In this document: piece by piece, positions 19,395-30,798 of the stretch
Numbering within the stretch: the first letter of the stretch is position 1
Layout: the number at the start of each line of letters is the position of its first letter
From: Pyropia haitanensis
Lineage: Eukaryota; Rhodophyta; Bangiophyceae; Bangiales; Bangiaceae
DNA: 64,000 nucleotides
Assembly (NCBI GenBank): GCA_008729055.1
Contig: SDUX01000001.1
Location: 2,953,206-3,017,205, forward strand
Direction of reading: 5' to 3'
Position numbers and translations under genes: made by a program
The notes under the pieces: model-generated
Seen by the model: only the letters and a program-made list of their open reading frames with translations
What the model was told of the DNA's origin: nothing
Database searches by the model: none

Positions 19395-20371
19395 GCCGCG
19401 GCGGCAGCGGCCGCCGCCGGCCGCTGGTCGTTGCCCACGGCGTCGGCTGCACCGCGGCGGTGGCGGCGCTGACAAACCCCCCCCCCCCCCCCACGGCGGC
19501 GGCGGCCATCGCGGGCGTCATCCTCGTCGCCCCCCCCCCCCCAGCGGCGGCCTCCCCGCCGCCGCGGCGGCGGTGCTCGCCGCCGCCGACCGCGGCGCCT
19601 TCCTGCCGGCGCCGCTCGGCGGCGGCAGCCCGCCGGGCGGCGTCGCCGCCCCGCCGCGCGTCGACTACCGGGGGATGGAGTGGGAGCTGGGGCTCCGCCG
19701 CCGCCGCCGGCCGCCGCTGCCGCCGGTGGATGGGCCGTGGGCGCCGGGGGGGGTGCCGCCGCCGCGGGGGGGGGGGGACGCGCCGGAGGGGGGGTGGCCG
19801 GACGGCGCGCCGCACGCGGGGGTGCTCGCCGCGGCGCGGGGGGGGCTGGCGCCCGCCCTCGCGGCGCTCGTGCCGCCCGCGGCGGCGGCGGCGGGGGGGA
19901 CGCCGCCGCCGCGGGCGTCTGGGCCAACGTGTCGGCCGTGCTGCGCGGGTGGGGGCTGCCGCCGCCGCCGCCGGCCGCCGCCGCCGACGGCGACCCGTGC
20001 GCGGCCGTCCGCCGCGTCGTGCCGTGCGTGGCGGTGCGCGGCACGGGCGTGCCGACGCGGACGCTGACGCGCGTGCCGGCGGCGGGCTGGGGCGGCCGGC
20101 ACCCGACGGCCGCCGCGGCGGCCGGTGTGGCTGCCGGTGGCGCGGCGGCGGCGGTGGCGCCCGCGGCGGACGTTGCGTGGGGCACCGTCGATGGGGACGG
20201 GGTGGTGCCCGCGGGGGGGGGCGGGGGGCGGGGGTGGTGACCGTGCCGGGGGGGGGGCACTGGGAGCTCTTGGGGGGGGGGGCGCTGTGGGAGGTGCTGC
20301 TGGCGGCCGCGGACGGGCGGTGGGGGGCGCCGCCGCCGCCGACGCCGGGGGGGGAGGGGGCGGCGGCGTGA
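18555..20371 (+). CDS. LCAT-like alpha/beta hydrolase, frame-broken, nucleophile Ser absent
   Basis: Segments in sequence order match the lecithin:cholesterol acyltransferase/lipase family: PPVLLVPSWGATPL (first strand and oxyanion region), GWDWRRPAGE (the YDWR motif), RRRPLVVAHGVGCTAAVAAL (nucleophile elbow), VRGTGVPTRT, WGTVDGDGVVP (catalytic Asp region) and GGGHWELLGGG (His region). In the elbow the usual AHSxG reads AHGVG; GGC (19439-19441) replaces a Ser codon, so the classical nucleophile is missing. The segments occupy three frames and switch at G/C homopolymers near 18775, 19535, 19890 and 20215. The N-terminus is an Ala-rich basic leader after MGRRRRRRRT, possibly a membrane anchor or transit peptide. 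Either a degraded gene or an inactive homologue in an indel-ridden assembly. Confidence 0.5.
19205..19230 (+). repeat. G26 homopolymer in the hydrolase gene
   Basis: Twenty-six consecutive G inside the gene, translated as a glycine run in the reading used. It is one of the longest homopolymers in the window, and its length is likely unreliable. Confidence 0.9.
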
Positions 20372-20704
20372 CGGCCGGCCGCGCCGCCGCCAGTGGCGAC
20401 GCCGCCGCCAGTGGCGGGGGTGTGGGGCGCGGCCGCGGCCGCGGCGGCGGCGTGCGCGCCGCGCTCGCGCGGCGCCGCGGCGACGGGCTGGTGGAGCCGC
20501 GCACGCGCGCGATCGGGGACGCGCCGCGGCGACGCGGCAGCGCCGGCGCGCGCGCAGCGCGACGCGCACGACGGCCAAGGACGGAAAACAATACACACAC
20601 GCGGGGGGGGGACGTCGCCCACGCTCCAGCCCGCCCCCAACGGTCGCTCTGCGACGGCGCCACCCCCCCCATTCCTCGACCGCGCCACGCCGCCCGCTCG
20701 TCCC
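20372..20704. other. Convergent intergenic region
   Basis: 333 bases between the ends of the hydrolase and RBBP4-like genes. It includes ACAATACACACAC near 20590 and a G9 run. No gene or clear polyadenylation signal is visible. Confidence 0.4.
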
Positions 20705-21816
20705 TCACTCGAGGTCCTCGTCCCGCAATGGCGCCGCGGAGGCGTTTGGGAGCCCCCCCCCCCCCTTCCCCCCCCCCCCCCCGGCGGGCCTCGCCCCTTG
20801 TGGCGGCTCCCCCCCCTCCTCCTCCTCCTCCCCCCCGTCGACCGCGTCGACGAGCTCCTCCGCGACGCTCCACGTCTGCACCATGTTGTCCTCCGCGACG
20901 GACGCGAGGAGCCACGCGTCCGTGCCGCTCCACGCCAGATCCGACAGCTTGGCCGTGTGGCCGCCGTGGATGAACATCAGCTCGGGCGGCCCGTCCGCCG
21001 CGTCCTCCTGCTCCTGCTCCTCCCCAATGCACGCCAAGTTCCACACGTTGACGCGGCGGTCCGCGCCCGCCGACGCGAGGACCGCCTCGTGGAAGGGGGA
21101 CCACGCGACCGTCAGCACCTCGTCCGTGTGCCAGTCGCACGAGTGCACCTTGGCGCCCATGCTGCGGAGGTCCCACAGCGCCACCGAGTGGTCCGCCGAG
21201 CCGGTGGCGAGGACAAACTCGGAGAAGGGGTTGAACGCGACGCTGTTGATCTCGGCCTTGTGCGCGGCGGAGCGAGACGACGGCGCGGGCTCCCGGCTGG
21301 GCGAGCGCGTGTCCCACACCAGCAGCCGCCGGTCGTCGCCGACCGACGCGAGCAGGTGCGCGTGGTGGTTGTGCCACGCCACGTCGCCAACGACGCCGTC
21401 GTGCGCCGCGTAGGTGGCGGTGGGGTTGAGCTTGGCCGGCCGGCCGCCGCGGCCGCCGCCGGCCGCGGCCGAGCCGTTGGCGCCAACGTCCCACGTGACG
21501 ACGAGCCCGTCGTCGGCGGCCGACGCGAGCGCACCGGGCTGCTGGAGGGACCAGGAGAGGCCGTAGCCTTCCTTGGTGTGGCCGCCCAGCCGCGCCTGTG
21601 GCGACGGCACGCCCCCCGGCGGCGGCTTGGACGGGTGCTTGGACGTGTCAAACAGCAGCACGTCCGCCGAAACGGTCTTGGTGGCCACGAGGAACGCGTT
21701 CTGGGGCATGTACCGCGCCCGGTTGACCTCCCCGTCGTGGGGGATCTCCTGCACCACCTCAATCTTGCTCGCGGGGCCCGCACCATAGCCGCCCACGCCC
21801 CCATCCCCGGCCGACG

Positions 21817-21847
<31 letters not shown>

Positions 21848-22183
21848 GCCGTTGGCCGGCAGCGGGTTGGCCGCGTGCTCCGCCGCGTACTGCGCCACGT
21901 CCGCGGCGGCGGCCGCCGACGGCACGCGCACGTCTGCGAGCTTGAGGTAGTTGGGCACCCCCGCCGACGTGTGCGTGCCGAGCAGCAGCTTGTGGATGGC
22001 GTAGGGCGCGCCGGGGGGCTCCCGCCGGTCGGGCAGCCACTGGGCCGTGAGGGAGGGCCACTCGAGGGCCTTGGTGATGATGACGTCGTAGAGGAAGGGC
22101 GTGTTCTTCTTCCACACCTTGTACTCCTCGTGGATGAGGCGCTCCTCTGCCTGCATCGCCTCGGCGTCGGCGTCGGAAGCCAT
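20705..22183 (-). CDS. RBBP4/RBBP7/MSI1-type WD40 histone chaperone
   Basis: A single-exon gene of 492 residues. This family binds histones H3-H4 and is a shared subunit of CAF-1, PRC2, NuRD and Sin3/HDAC complexes. The N-terminal helix and hook ERLIHEEYKVWKKNTPFLYD and VIITKALEWPSLTAQWLP (about residues 14-51) are diagnostic. WD repeats follow: GEVNRARYMPQNAFLVATK, GHTKEGYGLSWSLQQPGALA, HDGVVGDVAWHNHHAHLLAS, INSVAFNPFSEFVLATGSAD, VAWSPFHEAVLASAGADRRV and KLSDLAWSGTDAWLLASVAE. FIHGGHTAKLSDLAW is the canonical sixth repeat. It is longer than the usual 410-425 residues because of Gly/Ala insertions (about 107-140, 210-250) and an Ala/Gly tail. The ATG at 22183 was chosen at MASDADAEAMQAEER; an upstream in-frame ATG adds 16 unlike residues. 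Confidence 0.96.
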
Positions 22184-24437
22184 CGTCGAGCCGGCCTTGG
22201 CGTCCACGCACATGCCACACGCGCAGGGCACTCACGCAGGGCCGTGCGAGAACGTCGAGGGGGCGGGGCGGGGGGGGGGGGTTCCGGCGGGGCGGTGGGG
22301 GGGAAGACCGCGAGGCGGCGGTCGCGGGACGGCGGCGGGGCGCCGATGCCAAACAGAACGACGCAGACGGCCCAACAAAAACGGGTGGAGCAGCAATCGG
22401 GGAAACTGGGGGCACACAAGGGAGGGGGGACGGATAGTGGGGGGAGGAGGGAGGGGGGCGCGTGCGTCGGGGGAGCGGCAGCGCGGGGCGCGTGAGTGGG
22501 AGAAGCTGCTGCGTGTGCGGGAGCGCGCAGAGGCCACCACGCGCAGGCGCGCCCGCCGCGGCGAGCGCCAGCGCGGGTGGCCAAGCCAAACCGAAGTGGC
22601 GCCAACGGCGGCCCGGTCGACGGGTTTCCCGCCAGGCTCCCCTTTCGCAGCCTGCACAATTCCCCATCCGCGTCGCCAAGAGCGTATTTTATTTGCAACT
22701 GCGCACAACGGTAGCAACTCCGTGCTGGGAGACGTCCCCGCGCACACGACGCGGCTGGCCCCTACGAGACGCGCGGTCGACGGCGCTGCAGCGGCCGTCG
22801 TCGGCAACGTCCATGGCGACGGGTTGTGGCGACGGGTGCAGTAGGCGTCGCCTCCTCGCCATGCCTCAGCAGCCACAGGAGACATCAAGCCATCCATCTA
22901 CTGAGCGGCCGCTCTTTGCCAGTCTGAGGACGCCCGCCGCGCCGCGCGCGTGCGTCTCATCGACTGCCGTTGCGGGAGGAAACCCGAGGAGTCTCTGCTG
23001 CGGCAGCGGACTCGAAAGATGGAGACTGGAAATTGGCATGCATGCCGGAGCATGTAACAAAGATAATCGCGCATGCGGGGGCACCCCTCGTTCGTCTCCT
23101 CCTCCCCTGTCAGGAAGACCAGCGCATCTGCTCTAGCGGCTAGTGCGCAACGGTCCTTGTTGCCTGTTCCACCAGCTGTAGGGTGAGGCGAATGGACACC
23201 AGAAAGACGCTGCACGAGTCTTCGAACCGAAACACGAGTTTGAAAAGTACTCTTGAAGTCAAAGTGCCCGCAAATCCTGTCCACGATGAGCTCAAGGACA
23301 TGGGCGCACCTGCAGCATGTCGTGACGGAGCATAGCATCAGGGAGCGTCCGCTCGTGGGAATTTTCCAGGAAGATGGCGGCGACGGAGTTGAGGGCTAGG
23401 TCCGACATGGCCTCTCGCAACAGAAGCCCAAAGACCGAGGTCCTTGACGACGGTCTGGTCCCCGCTACTGGCAACCAAACCGCACTGCACACAGCCGAAC
23501 TACCCAGTTGCCACGTTCATCGCAACGGCCACCTGCTTGGCCATGGATGCCGCCGCCACGCACCGCGGCTGCGTACTTGTGACCAGGTATGCCGCGTTGA
23601 CAATAAGCAGCGTATCGTTGGCGGCGGGTGGTCTGCGTGGAGCCCGTATCCCCCTCGAGCACCAACACCGGGTGGCCGCCGAGAGCGACAGCTCGGCACT
23701 CATCCGCGCGCGACAGCCATCGCCCTCGCCACTGCCGAGCACCTTGACAGAGGCGATGCCTTCCTTGAGCTGACCTGCAGGGGGATGAGGGCGCCAAGGA
23801 CGGCTGTTGCAGGCGCCTGCGGCCGCGACGGCGCCATGCCCACCGCCCCCCGCGACCGCTTGGTTCACCTCCGCCTCCGCCGCCGGGTGCTGCCGTCACC
23901 GCCACCGCAGCTGCCTCGATAGCTACCGGGGTAGACACGTCGGTGCCCTCCCTCCGCGCTACTCAATCGGTGTTGCCTCGACTGCGACCACGTATTTGCA
24001 CTCGTGGCCAAGTGGTTTGACTCTTGTTGCTGACGCCCCGCAGCCCAGACACCACTGGCACGCGCATGATATAGCGAAAAGAAAATGGATGCAGCGCTGG
24101 TCGGCGTTGCGATCCACCCAAATCCACGCTTCCCGTCGCTGCGCGCGCCCGCTGGCCCGAGCCCCTCCGCTCCTCCTCCGCCTCGGATACGGGCACGCCT
24201 TGCTCCTGCAGGCCCGCTCCACCCGCCGCCCCCTGCACGCCCGCCCACCGTGCCGCGCCCCCCACCAAACCGCCCGCGGCCCCTCCCCTCTACACGCCCT
24301 CCGTCGTCCTTGCCCTCCCTCACGCTCTGCCTCCCTCTTGCTGCCACTCTGGCCGCGGTGGCCGGCGCCGTGCCCCCCCACACGCCCTGCCTCTCCTCCC
24401 CCCCCCCCCCCCCTCCCATCCCTCCCTCAGGGGACCC
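22184..24437. other. Intergenic region with possible gene remnant
   Basis: Begins with the C-rich leader of the minus-strand RBBP4-like gene (G-run 22271-22280 on plus). The middle, 22.7-24.1 kb, is less GC-extreme and contains one protein-like minus-strand stretch described separately. From 24.1 kb the plus strand turns C-rich ahead of the Myb/AT-hook gene. No complete gene is supported. Confidence 0.4.
23292..23868 (-). pseudogene. Unidentified protein-like remnant
   Basis: Two minus-strand stretches read like real protein but in different frames: KEGIASVKVLGSGEGDGCR within 23500-23868 and SDLALNSVAAIFLENSHERT followed by LPDAMLRHDMLQ within 23292-23410. The second ends at CTGCAG/GTGCGC, which could be a donor. 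They may be exons of an unrecognised gene or a decayed element. No family is recognised and no start is credible. Confidence 0.25.
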
Positions 24438-24973
24438 ATGCCACCCCTCCCCGCGGCTGTGGGCCCGCCCCGCCCGCAGCGCCGACACGCCGCGGCAGCC
24501 GCAGCCGCAGCAGCGGCAGCAAGGATGCCTTCCCCTCCCCCCCCCCCGCCGCCGCCGCCGCCCCGCACCGGGCGTCCCCCGACGGCTGGGCGGTCGGCCC
24601 CGTCCTCTTCACCACCCGCTCGTGCGTGGTGGTGGGCCTGCGGCGGCCAGCCGGCGAAGGGGGGGGGGGGCGGGGGGGGGTGACGTGCACGCCGACGCGG
24701 CGGTGCGGTTTCTCCCGCCGGGCTGGCCCGCCGACGGGGACGACGCGCCTGGGAACGGCGGCGACGGCGGCGACGGCGGCGGCGGAGACGGCGGCGGCGG
24801 CGGCGGCGGCAGCGGCAGCGGCGGTGGCGGCGGCGGCGGCGACGGCGGTGGAAACGCGTCGGACGGGAGCGGGGGAGAAGGGGGGGTGGGCGGTGCGGCG
24901 CTGGCGCACGGTGGGTTGGCCGGTGGCGGTGGCAATGTCGGTGGTGGCGGCGGCGGCGGTGGCGGTGGCGGTA

Positions 24974-25029
<56 letters not shown>

Positions 25030-25309
25030 AGTGCCGATACCCCCCCCCCCCCCCCCCCACCCCCCCCGCAACGGCGGGCGTGTGGACACCCGACGACTGG
25101 GCCGAGCTGCGCGCGCTCCTCTGCCTCGCCGGCGGCTGGGGCCGCTGGCCCGCCGTTGCGGCCGCGCTCTCCCGCCCGCGGGGGGTGGCGGACGTGGCCG
25201 CCGCCGCGGGGCGGCTGTGGCGTGCCGACGGGCGGGTGCGGCGGCTGGCCGCCGCGCCGGGTGTGGCGCGTTTGGGGGGGGGGGGGGGGGGCCACGGCAC
25301 GCCTCTGGT

Positions 25310-25341
<32 letters not shown>

Positions 25342-25410
25342 GGCCCCGTGGATGCCCCCGCTGAGGGTAGCACAGGCGGCGGTGGCGGCGGGGTCGGCGG
25401 TGGCGGCGGC

Positions 25411-25444
<34 letters not shown>

Positions 25445-25965
25445 ACGGCGGTGGTGGCGGCGGTGGTGGCGGCGGTGGCGGCGACGGCAACGTCGTTGCG
25501 GGGGTCCCCCCCCCCCCACCGACGGCTCCCGGTGGTCCGCGGTGGAAAAAGCCGCGCTCGTCGCGCACATGGCCGTCTACGGCTTGCGCGGCTGGGACGT
25601 CCTCGCCGCCGCCCTGCCGGGCCGGTCCGCCAAGGGCGCCAAGTGCGCCGCCGCGCGGCTCGTCGCGTCGGACGCGGCCGCCGCGGCGGCGCTGCGGCCG
25701 CCGCCGCACCCGCGGGCGTGGCGGGCGGCGGCGCCGGTGGCGCCGCCGCCGCCGCCGCCAGCAACGCCAGCAGTGGCCGCGGCGGCGGTGGCGTCGCCGG
25801 CGGCGACGGTGGCGGCGGTGGCGGCGCCGGCGACGCCCGCGACGGCGCCGCCGCCGGCGGGGCTGGGGGGGCAGAGGGAGTGGTATCGCCGCGGGCGGGG
25901 AGCGCCCGCTTGCCGCGGCGGCCGCGGCAGCGACTCAGCAGCGCCGTGGCGGTGGCGGCGGCGGG

Positions 25966-26001
<36 letters not shown>

Positions 26002-26570
26002 TACGCACGTCGACGAGGACGCCGGTGGCGCCGGCCCCGGCGATGGCGGTGGCGGCGGCGGCAGTGTCGCGGCGACTGAGGACGGCAACACCAAAGCGGC
26101 TAGCGACCGCGGCGGTGGTGATGGAGGTGGCGGTGGCGGGAGCACCACGGGGGGCGCCGCCCGGCACGCGCGGGACGTGGCCGGCGGTGGCTCAGTCGGC
26201 AGCGGCGGTGGCGGCGGCGGCGCCGAGCTGGGCACCCCCCCCCCCCCCCCCCCACCCCCAGCACCGCCGTCTACTTCCGCTGGGACGGCGCTGCCGACGC
26301 GGCGCTCGTCGACGGGATCCGGTCGGCGGGGTGGGGCGCCTGGCACGCCGTCGCGGCCGCGATGGCGCCCGCCGTGCCCGTCTCGTCGGCGGCGGTGATG
26401 AGCCGCGCGTACCGGCGGCTGCCGCTCGACGCGCGCCTCCGCGCGCTGCGCGCCGCGGCGCCGCCGCCGCCGAGCATCGCCGCCCGCCGCGCCGTGGCGC
26501 GCGCCGCGCCGCGCGCCGCGTACGGGCGGGGCGCCGCGGCTGCTGGGGGGGGGGGGGTGACGCGGGGGTA

Positions 26571-26612
<42 letters not shown>

Positions 26613-28616
26613 CCGGCGGCGGTGACGCCGGCGGCCGCCGCGGCGGGCGTGCCGGCTACCCCAGCGCGGGCATCCGCCACCCCGGCGAGTCTCCGCCGGC
26701 CAGAGCTGCGGCTGCGCAAGCGGCCGCGCGGGGAGCCGCCGCCACGGCCCGGCGTGGGGGGCGGGCCGCTGGCGGCGGCGGCGGCGGCGGTGGCCGCCGC
26801 CCGCTCCGGCCTGTGGCTGGCGGCGGCGTCGCCCAAGCGGTCCAAGGTGGAGCCGTCGCCGTCACCGCCGCCACTGCCGCCGCCAGTGACCGCAGCGCCC
26901 CCGCCCGGCGGGGCGGCCGCCGCGGCTGCCGCCGCGGCCGGCAGCGGCGACGGGCAGCGCGCGGCGCTGGCGGGGGAGGAGGCCAAGCTCGAGCCGCCGC
27001 CGTCGCTGGCGGCGGTGGCGGTGGATGGGGACGCGCCGGCCGCCACCGCCGCCGCTGCCGCCGACGCCGCCGTCGCCGCCGCCGCCACGCCCCCTGCCCG
27101 CCGGCGGGTGGGGCGGCCGCGCAAGTACCCGCTAGGGGCCCCGCGCGGCGGCGTGCCGGCCGCCGCGCCGGCCACCGCGCCGGCCGTCTCCTCCTCCCGG
27201 CGGTCCGCGAGGCGGCCGCAGCCGGCACGGCGGGCCGGCCTGTCGCGTTTGGCACCACCACCGCCACCACCGCCGCTCCCGTCGCCGCCGTCATTGCCGC
27301 CGCTGCCGCCATTGTCGCCGCCGCCACGGTTATCCCTTCTGCCGCCTTTGGCGGCCCCGCCGCCGTCGCTGCCGCCGTCGTTACCTCGGCGGCCGGTCGG
27401 GCGGCCACGCAAGCGGCCGCCGTCGCCGCCACCGCCGCGGCGGCCCGTGGGGCGGCCGCGCAAGCGGCGGCGGCGGCCGCCGCCGCCGCCAGACCCGCCG
27501 GGGCCGCCGCGCACGCGCTCGGCGGCCGCTGGCCCGCCGCCGCCGCCGCCGCCGTTAGCGGCGGCCACCCGCGCCACCGCGGCGGCGGCGTCGGCGGCCG
27601 GCGGCACCGCGGTGGCCGCGGCGTCCGTTCCCCGCCGGCGGGGGCGGCCGCCAAGGACGCCGGCCGGCGGCGCGCCGCCGCTGGCGCCGCCGCCGCCACC
27701 CCTCGCTGCGGGTAGCGGCGTCACCGCCGCCGCCCGCGCCGCCGTCGCGCCGGCGCCACCCGTGCCAGCGGCGGCCGACGCCGCCGCCACGCTGCCCGCG
27801 GCGACGCCGCGGCGACGGCCGGGCCGGCCGCGCAAGGTGCCCGCCGGTGTGGCAGCGGCCGCGCCGGCGCCGGCAGCGCGTGCGGAGGGCGCTGCCGCGG
27901 CGGCCGCCGCCACGTCGACGGCGGCGGCTACCAGCCCGGCTGGCCAGCCGCCGCAGCAATCACAGGCGGCGGTGGCAGCGGCTGGCGCCGCCACCGTGGC
28001 GGGTGCGGCGGTGACGCCAGTCCGCCGTGGACCAGGGCGGCCGCGCAAGGTGCCCGCGTCGCCGGCGCCACCGGCGGCCGGCGCCACCGCGGCTGTGCCG
28101 GCCGCCGCGCCCCCCCGCCGGCGGCCCGGGCGGCCGCCCAAGGCGCGCGCCGGCGGCACGCGAGCGGCGGCCACGTCCCCCGCGACGGCGGTGGCGGCAG
28201 CGGTGGCGGCGGCGGCGGCGGCGGCGGGCGCGACCTCCCCGGCCACCCCCCGCCGGCGGCCGGGGCGGCCGCCGAAGGCGCACACCGGCGGCGCGCCGGC
28301 GGCGGCGTCGTCTCGCACGGCGGCGGTGGCGGCGGCGACGGTGGCGGCGGCGGCGGCGGCGGGCGCAGCCTCCCCGGCCGCCCCCCGCCGGCGGCCGGGG
28401 CGGCCGCCCAAGGCGCGCGCCGGCGGCACGCGAGCGGCGGCCACGTCCCCCGCGACGGCGGTGGCGGCAGCGGTGGCGGCGGCGGCGGCGGCGGCGGCGG
28501 GCGCCACTTTGCCGGCCACCCCCCGCCGGCGGCCGGGGCGGCCGCGCAAGGTCGTGCGGGCGGTGCCGCCGCCGCCGTCGGCGGTGCCGCCGGCAGCACA
28601 GGGGCAGGCGGGCTGA
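24438..28616 (+). CDS. Myb/SANT-repeat protein with ten AT-hooks, frame-broken in its 5' half
   Basis: A very large chromatin-type protein. Three Myb/SANT-like repeats are legible: VWTPDDWAELRALLCLAGGW (near 25080), RWSAVEKAALVAHMAVYGLR with GWDVLAAALPGRS (25530-25640), and YFRWDGAADAALVDGIRSAG with WGAWHAVAAAMA (26270-26380). The C-terminal third, in one continuous frame, has ten AT-hook cores between 27.1 and 28.55 kb: GRPRK (five), GRPPK (three), GRPPR and another GRPRK. AT-hooks grip the minor groove of AT tracts, and Myb repeats bind DNA or histone tails. The 5' half switches frame at C/G homopolymers near 24540, 24670, 25040, 25280, 25310-25340, 26240 and 26545, and the start at 24438 is tentative. 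Whether this is one gene or two cannot be settled from sequence alone. Confidence 0.6.
25310..25340 (+). repeat. G31 homopolymer, longest in the window
   Basis: Thirty-one consecutive G between the first and second Myb-like repeats, 19 bases after an 18-G run (25274-25291). It can form G-quadruplexes, and its true length is doubtful in any assembly. Confidence 0.9.
28113..28550 (+). repeat. AT-hook-encoding tandem repeat
   Basis: Three tandem units of about 135-141 bases begin near 28113, 28251 and 28386, with a partial fourth. Each encodes RRRPGRPPKARAGGTRAAAT-like sequence plus an Ala/Val/Gly spacer. The first and third units are nearly identical, so recent duplication is expanding the AT-hook array. 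Confidence 0.75.
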
Positions 28617-30236
28617 GGGCGGCCGTCGGCGGTTGCCAACGACCCCCCCGCCCCCCGCGCCCTTCCCCCTGCGCCTGTCGCCGCCAGACGGCCGGCCGTG
28701 CTTGTGAGCCGCGCCGCGAGGGCCCACGCGCCCATGCGGCGTGCCGTCGGCGGCGGCGGCGGCCGGTCGGCTGGTTGGGTTTGGCGGGGGGGGGGGGGGG
28801 GGGGGGCAACCGCAGCGGCAGTGACACCGATAGGGACGACGTCAGCGGGACGCTATTTGCGGCGGCGGCGGCGGCGGCGGCGACAGCGGCGGCGGCGGCA
28901 GCGTTGCCGCGGTTTCCCGCCCTGTCGGTCCTCCCCCCATCCGACGCCCGTCACGGCGTGGCGCACGTCAGACGGCCGGACCGTCCCCCCCCCCACGCCG
29001 AGTTCCTCGCGGCAACGGCAGCGCACGCGGCGGTCACCACGGCGTTGTCGCTCTCCCCGGTCGCCCGCTTGTTCCCGCTGTCCCTTCCCCGATTGGGACA
29101 AGGGCCGCGCCGTCCCCGGTGCGGGGGAAGGGAGGCGTACCATCCCCACCCCCCTCCGCCTCTCTCCGGTGGCGCGACTGACGGTAGCGCGCCAGCGCTG
29201 GCGGCCCCTGCCGCCTCGCCGAGCGCGCGTCGACTTGGTGTCCACGCGCCTCTTGTCTGCCACCCCCCCCCCCCCCCCCCCCCCCGCTTACCTCACCGCC
29301 GCCACCCTCGACAGGGCGGACTCCGATGCCGCCGCCAAGCCAGCCGCCGCCCCCCGCTGCCCCACCCGCCCCGCGTGGCCCCCCCCGTGGGCGCACCCCG
29401 TGCTCGCGCGCCCCCTACCTCTGGGGGCCTTGCCCGCGGCGGCGACGGCGCTGTGGCCGCCCCCGCTTTGGGCGGCAGCCGCCGCCGACGCCGCCCCGGC
29501 CGCGACGCGCCCACCCGCGGGCGGTCGCCGCGGGGCGCGCGCCCCTGTGCGGTCGGCTGTGTGGTGGCGGCGACCGTGACGGCGGAGGAGGAGGTGGGCG
29601 CGCCGGCCCGCGGCGACACGAGGCGCCGTGGCCGTGGTGGCGGCGGCGCCGCCGGCGGCGCCGCCGGCGGCACGCGCGGCCGGCGCGCGCGGCGACGGCG
29701 GGCGGGGGCGGGCGGTGGGGGTGTGTGTGGCGGCGGTGGTGGTGGCGGCGGACGCGCCGACGCGACCGCTGCAGCTGGTGGGTGCCGTGTGCCCCCGGTG
29801 GGGTTGGTGGTGGGCGCTGGCGGCGGCGTGGGGGGGCGGCGGCACAGACGACGGCGCCGTCGAGCCGCCGCCGCCGTCCGAGACGGCAGACCATCTTGGA
29901 ACCACCAGCCACCACGTCAGCGTTTTTCGGTTTGTTTTTGCGTTTTTGAGGTGCGGCCGCCCGCGGCCGCCAATGCCCGCAATCGCCCACGGCGCCGCCA
30001 ATGCCCGCAATCGCCCACGGCGCCGCCAATGCCCGCAATCGCCCACGGCGCCGCCAATGCCCGCAATCGCCCACGGCGCCGCCAATGCCCGCCATCATGG
30101 CCATGATGGCCCACGGCGGCGCCCCGCCCGCATCGCGCAGCTCCCACTAGCACGCCGCGCCGCACCCTCCCCCCTTCCGCCTTCCCCCCCCCCCCCCCCC
30201 CCCCCCCGAGAGTTCCCCGTCGCCCCGACGGCGACG
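28617..30236. other. Intergenic region and upstream region of the TPR gene
   Basis: No gene is supported; frames are Ala/Pro/Arg low complexity. It contains G21 (28786-28806), C23 (29263-29285), a 28-base tandem repeat (29971-30094) and C24 (30184-30207) just before the next start codon. Confidence 0.45.
29971..30094 (+). repeat. 28-base tandem repeat, four copies and a part
   Basis: Units starting CAATGCCCGCAATCGCCCAC begin at 29971, 29999, 30027 and 30055, with a truncated fifth at 30083. The copies are identical. The period is not a multiple of three, so it is unlikely to be coding. It ends about 145 bases before the TPR-DUF4470 start and may lie in its promoter. Confidence 0.9.
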
Positions 30237-30766
30237 ATGGCCCCGCCCACGGACGACGCGGCCGCCGCGGCCAAGGCGGCGGGCAACGCCGCGTTTGCCG
30301 CCGGCCGCGCCGCCGCCGCCGCCGCCGCCTACACCGCCGCCCTCGCCGCGCTCCCGCCAGACGGCGACGGCGGCGGCGGCGGCGGTGGCGACGGTAGCGA
30401 CGGTGGCGGAGGCGGCGGCGGCGGCGGTGGTGGTGGCGGCGGCGGCGGCGTCGGCGGTGCCCCCCCCCCCGCCACGCCAGCGGCACCCCCCCCCCGGGCG
30501 GTGCTCTTGGCCAACCGGGCGGCCGCGCGGCTGGCGCTTGGCGACTATGACGGCGCCGCGGCCGACGCGGCGGCGGGGCTGGCCGACCACCCCCCCCCGG
30601 GCGTCGCCGCCAAGCTCCGCCTCCGCGCCGGCCGCGCCCACTTTTACGCCGGCCGCCCCGCCGCGGCGGTGCGGGCACTCGGCGCCGCCGCTGCCGACGC
30701 GGACGCTGGCGGGGGTGCGCTGGTCACGACGGCGGCCGCCGGGACGGGTGGCGGGCGGCGGCGGCG

Positions 30767-30798
<32 letters not shown>

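Noticed and set aside
22184..22496. Extension of the RBBP4-like protein upstream of its chosen start
   Set aside because: The upstream sequence is unlike the family and crosses C homopolymers typical of leaders here.
28869..29620. Possible gene from long overlapping frames
   Set aside because: All frames are Ala/Pro/Arg low complexity, overlap on both strands and cross C23; no motif supports any of them.
29971..30094. CRISPR-like array
   Set aside because: Repeats are directly tandem with no spacers, and the genome is eukaryotic.
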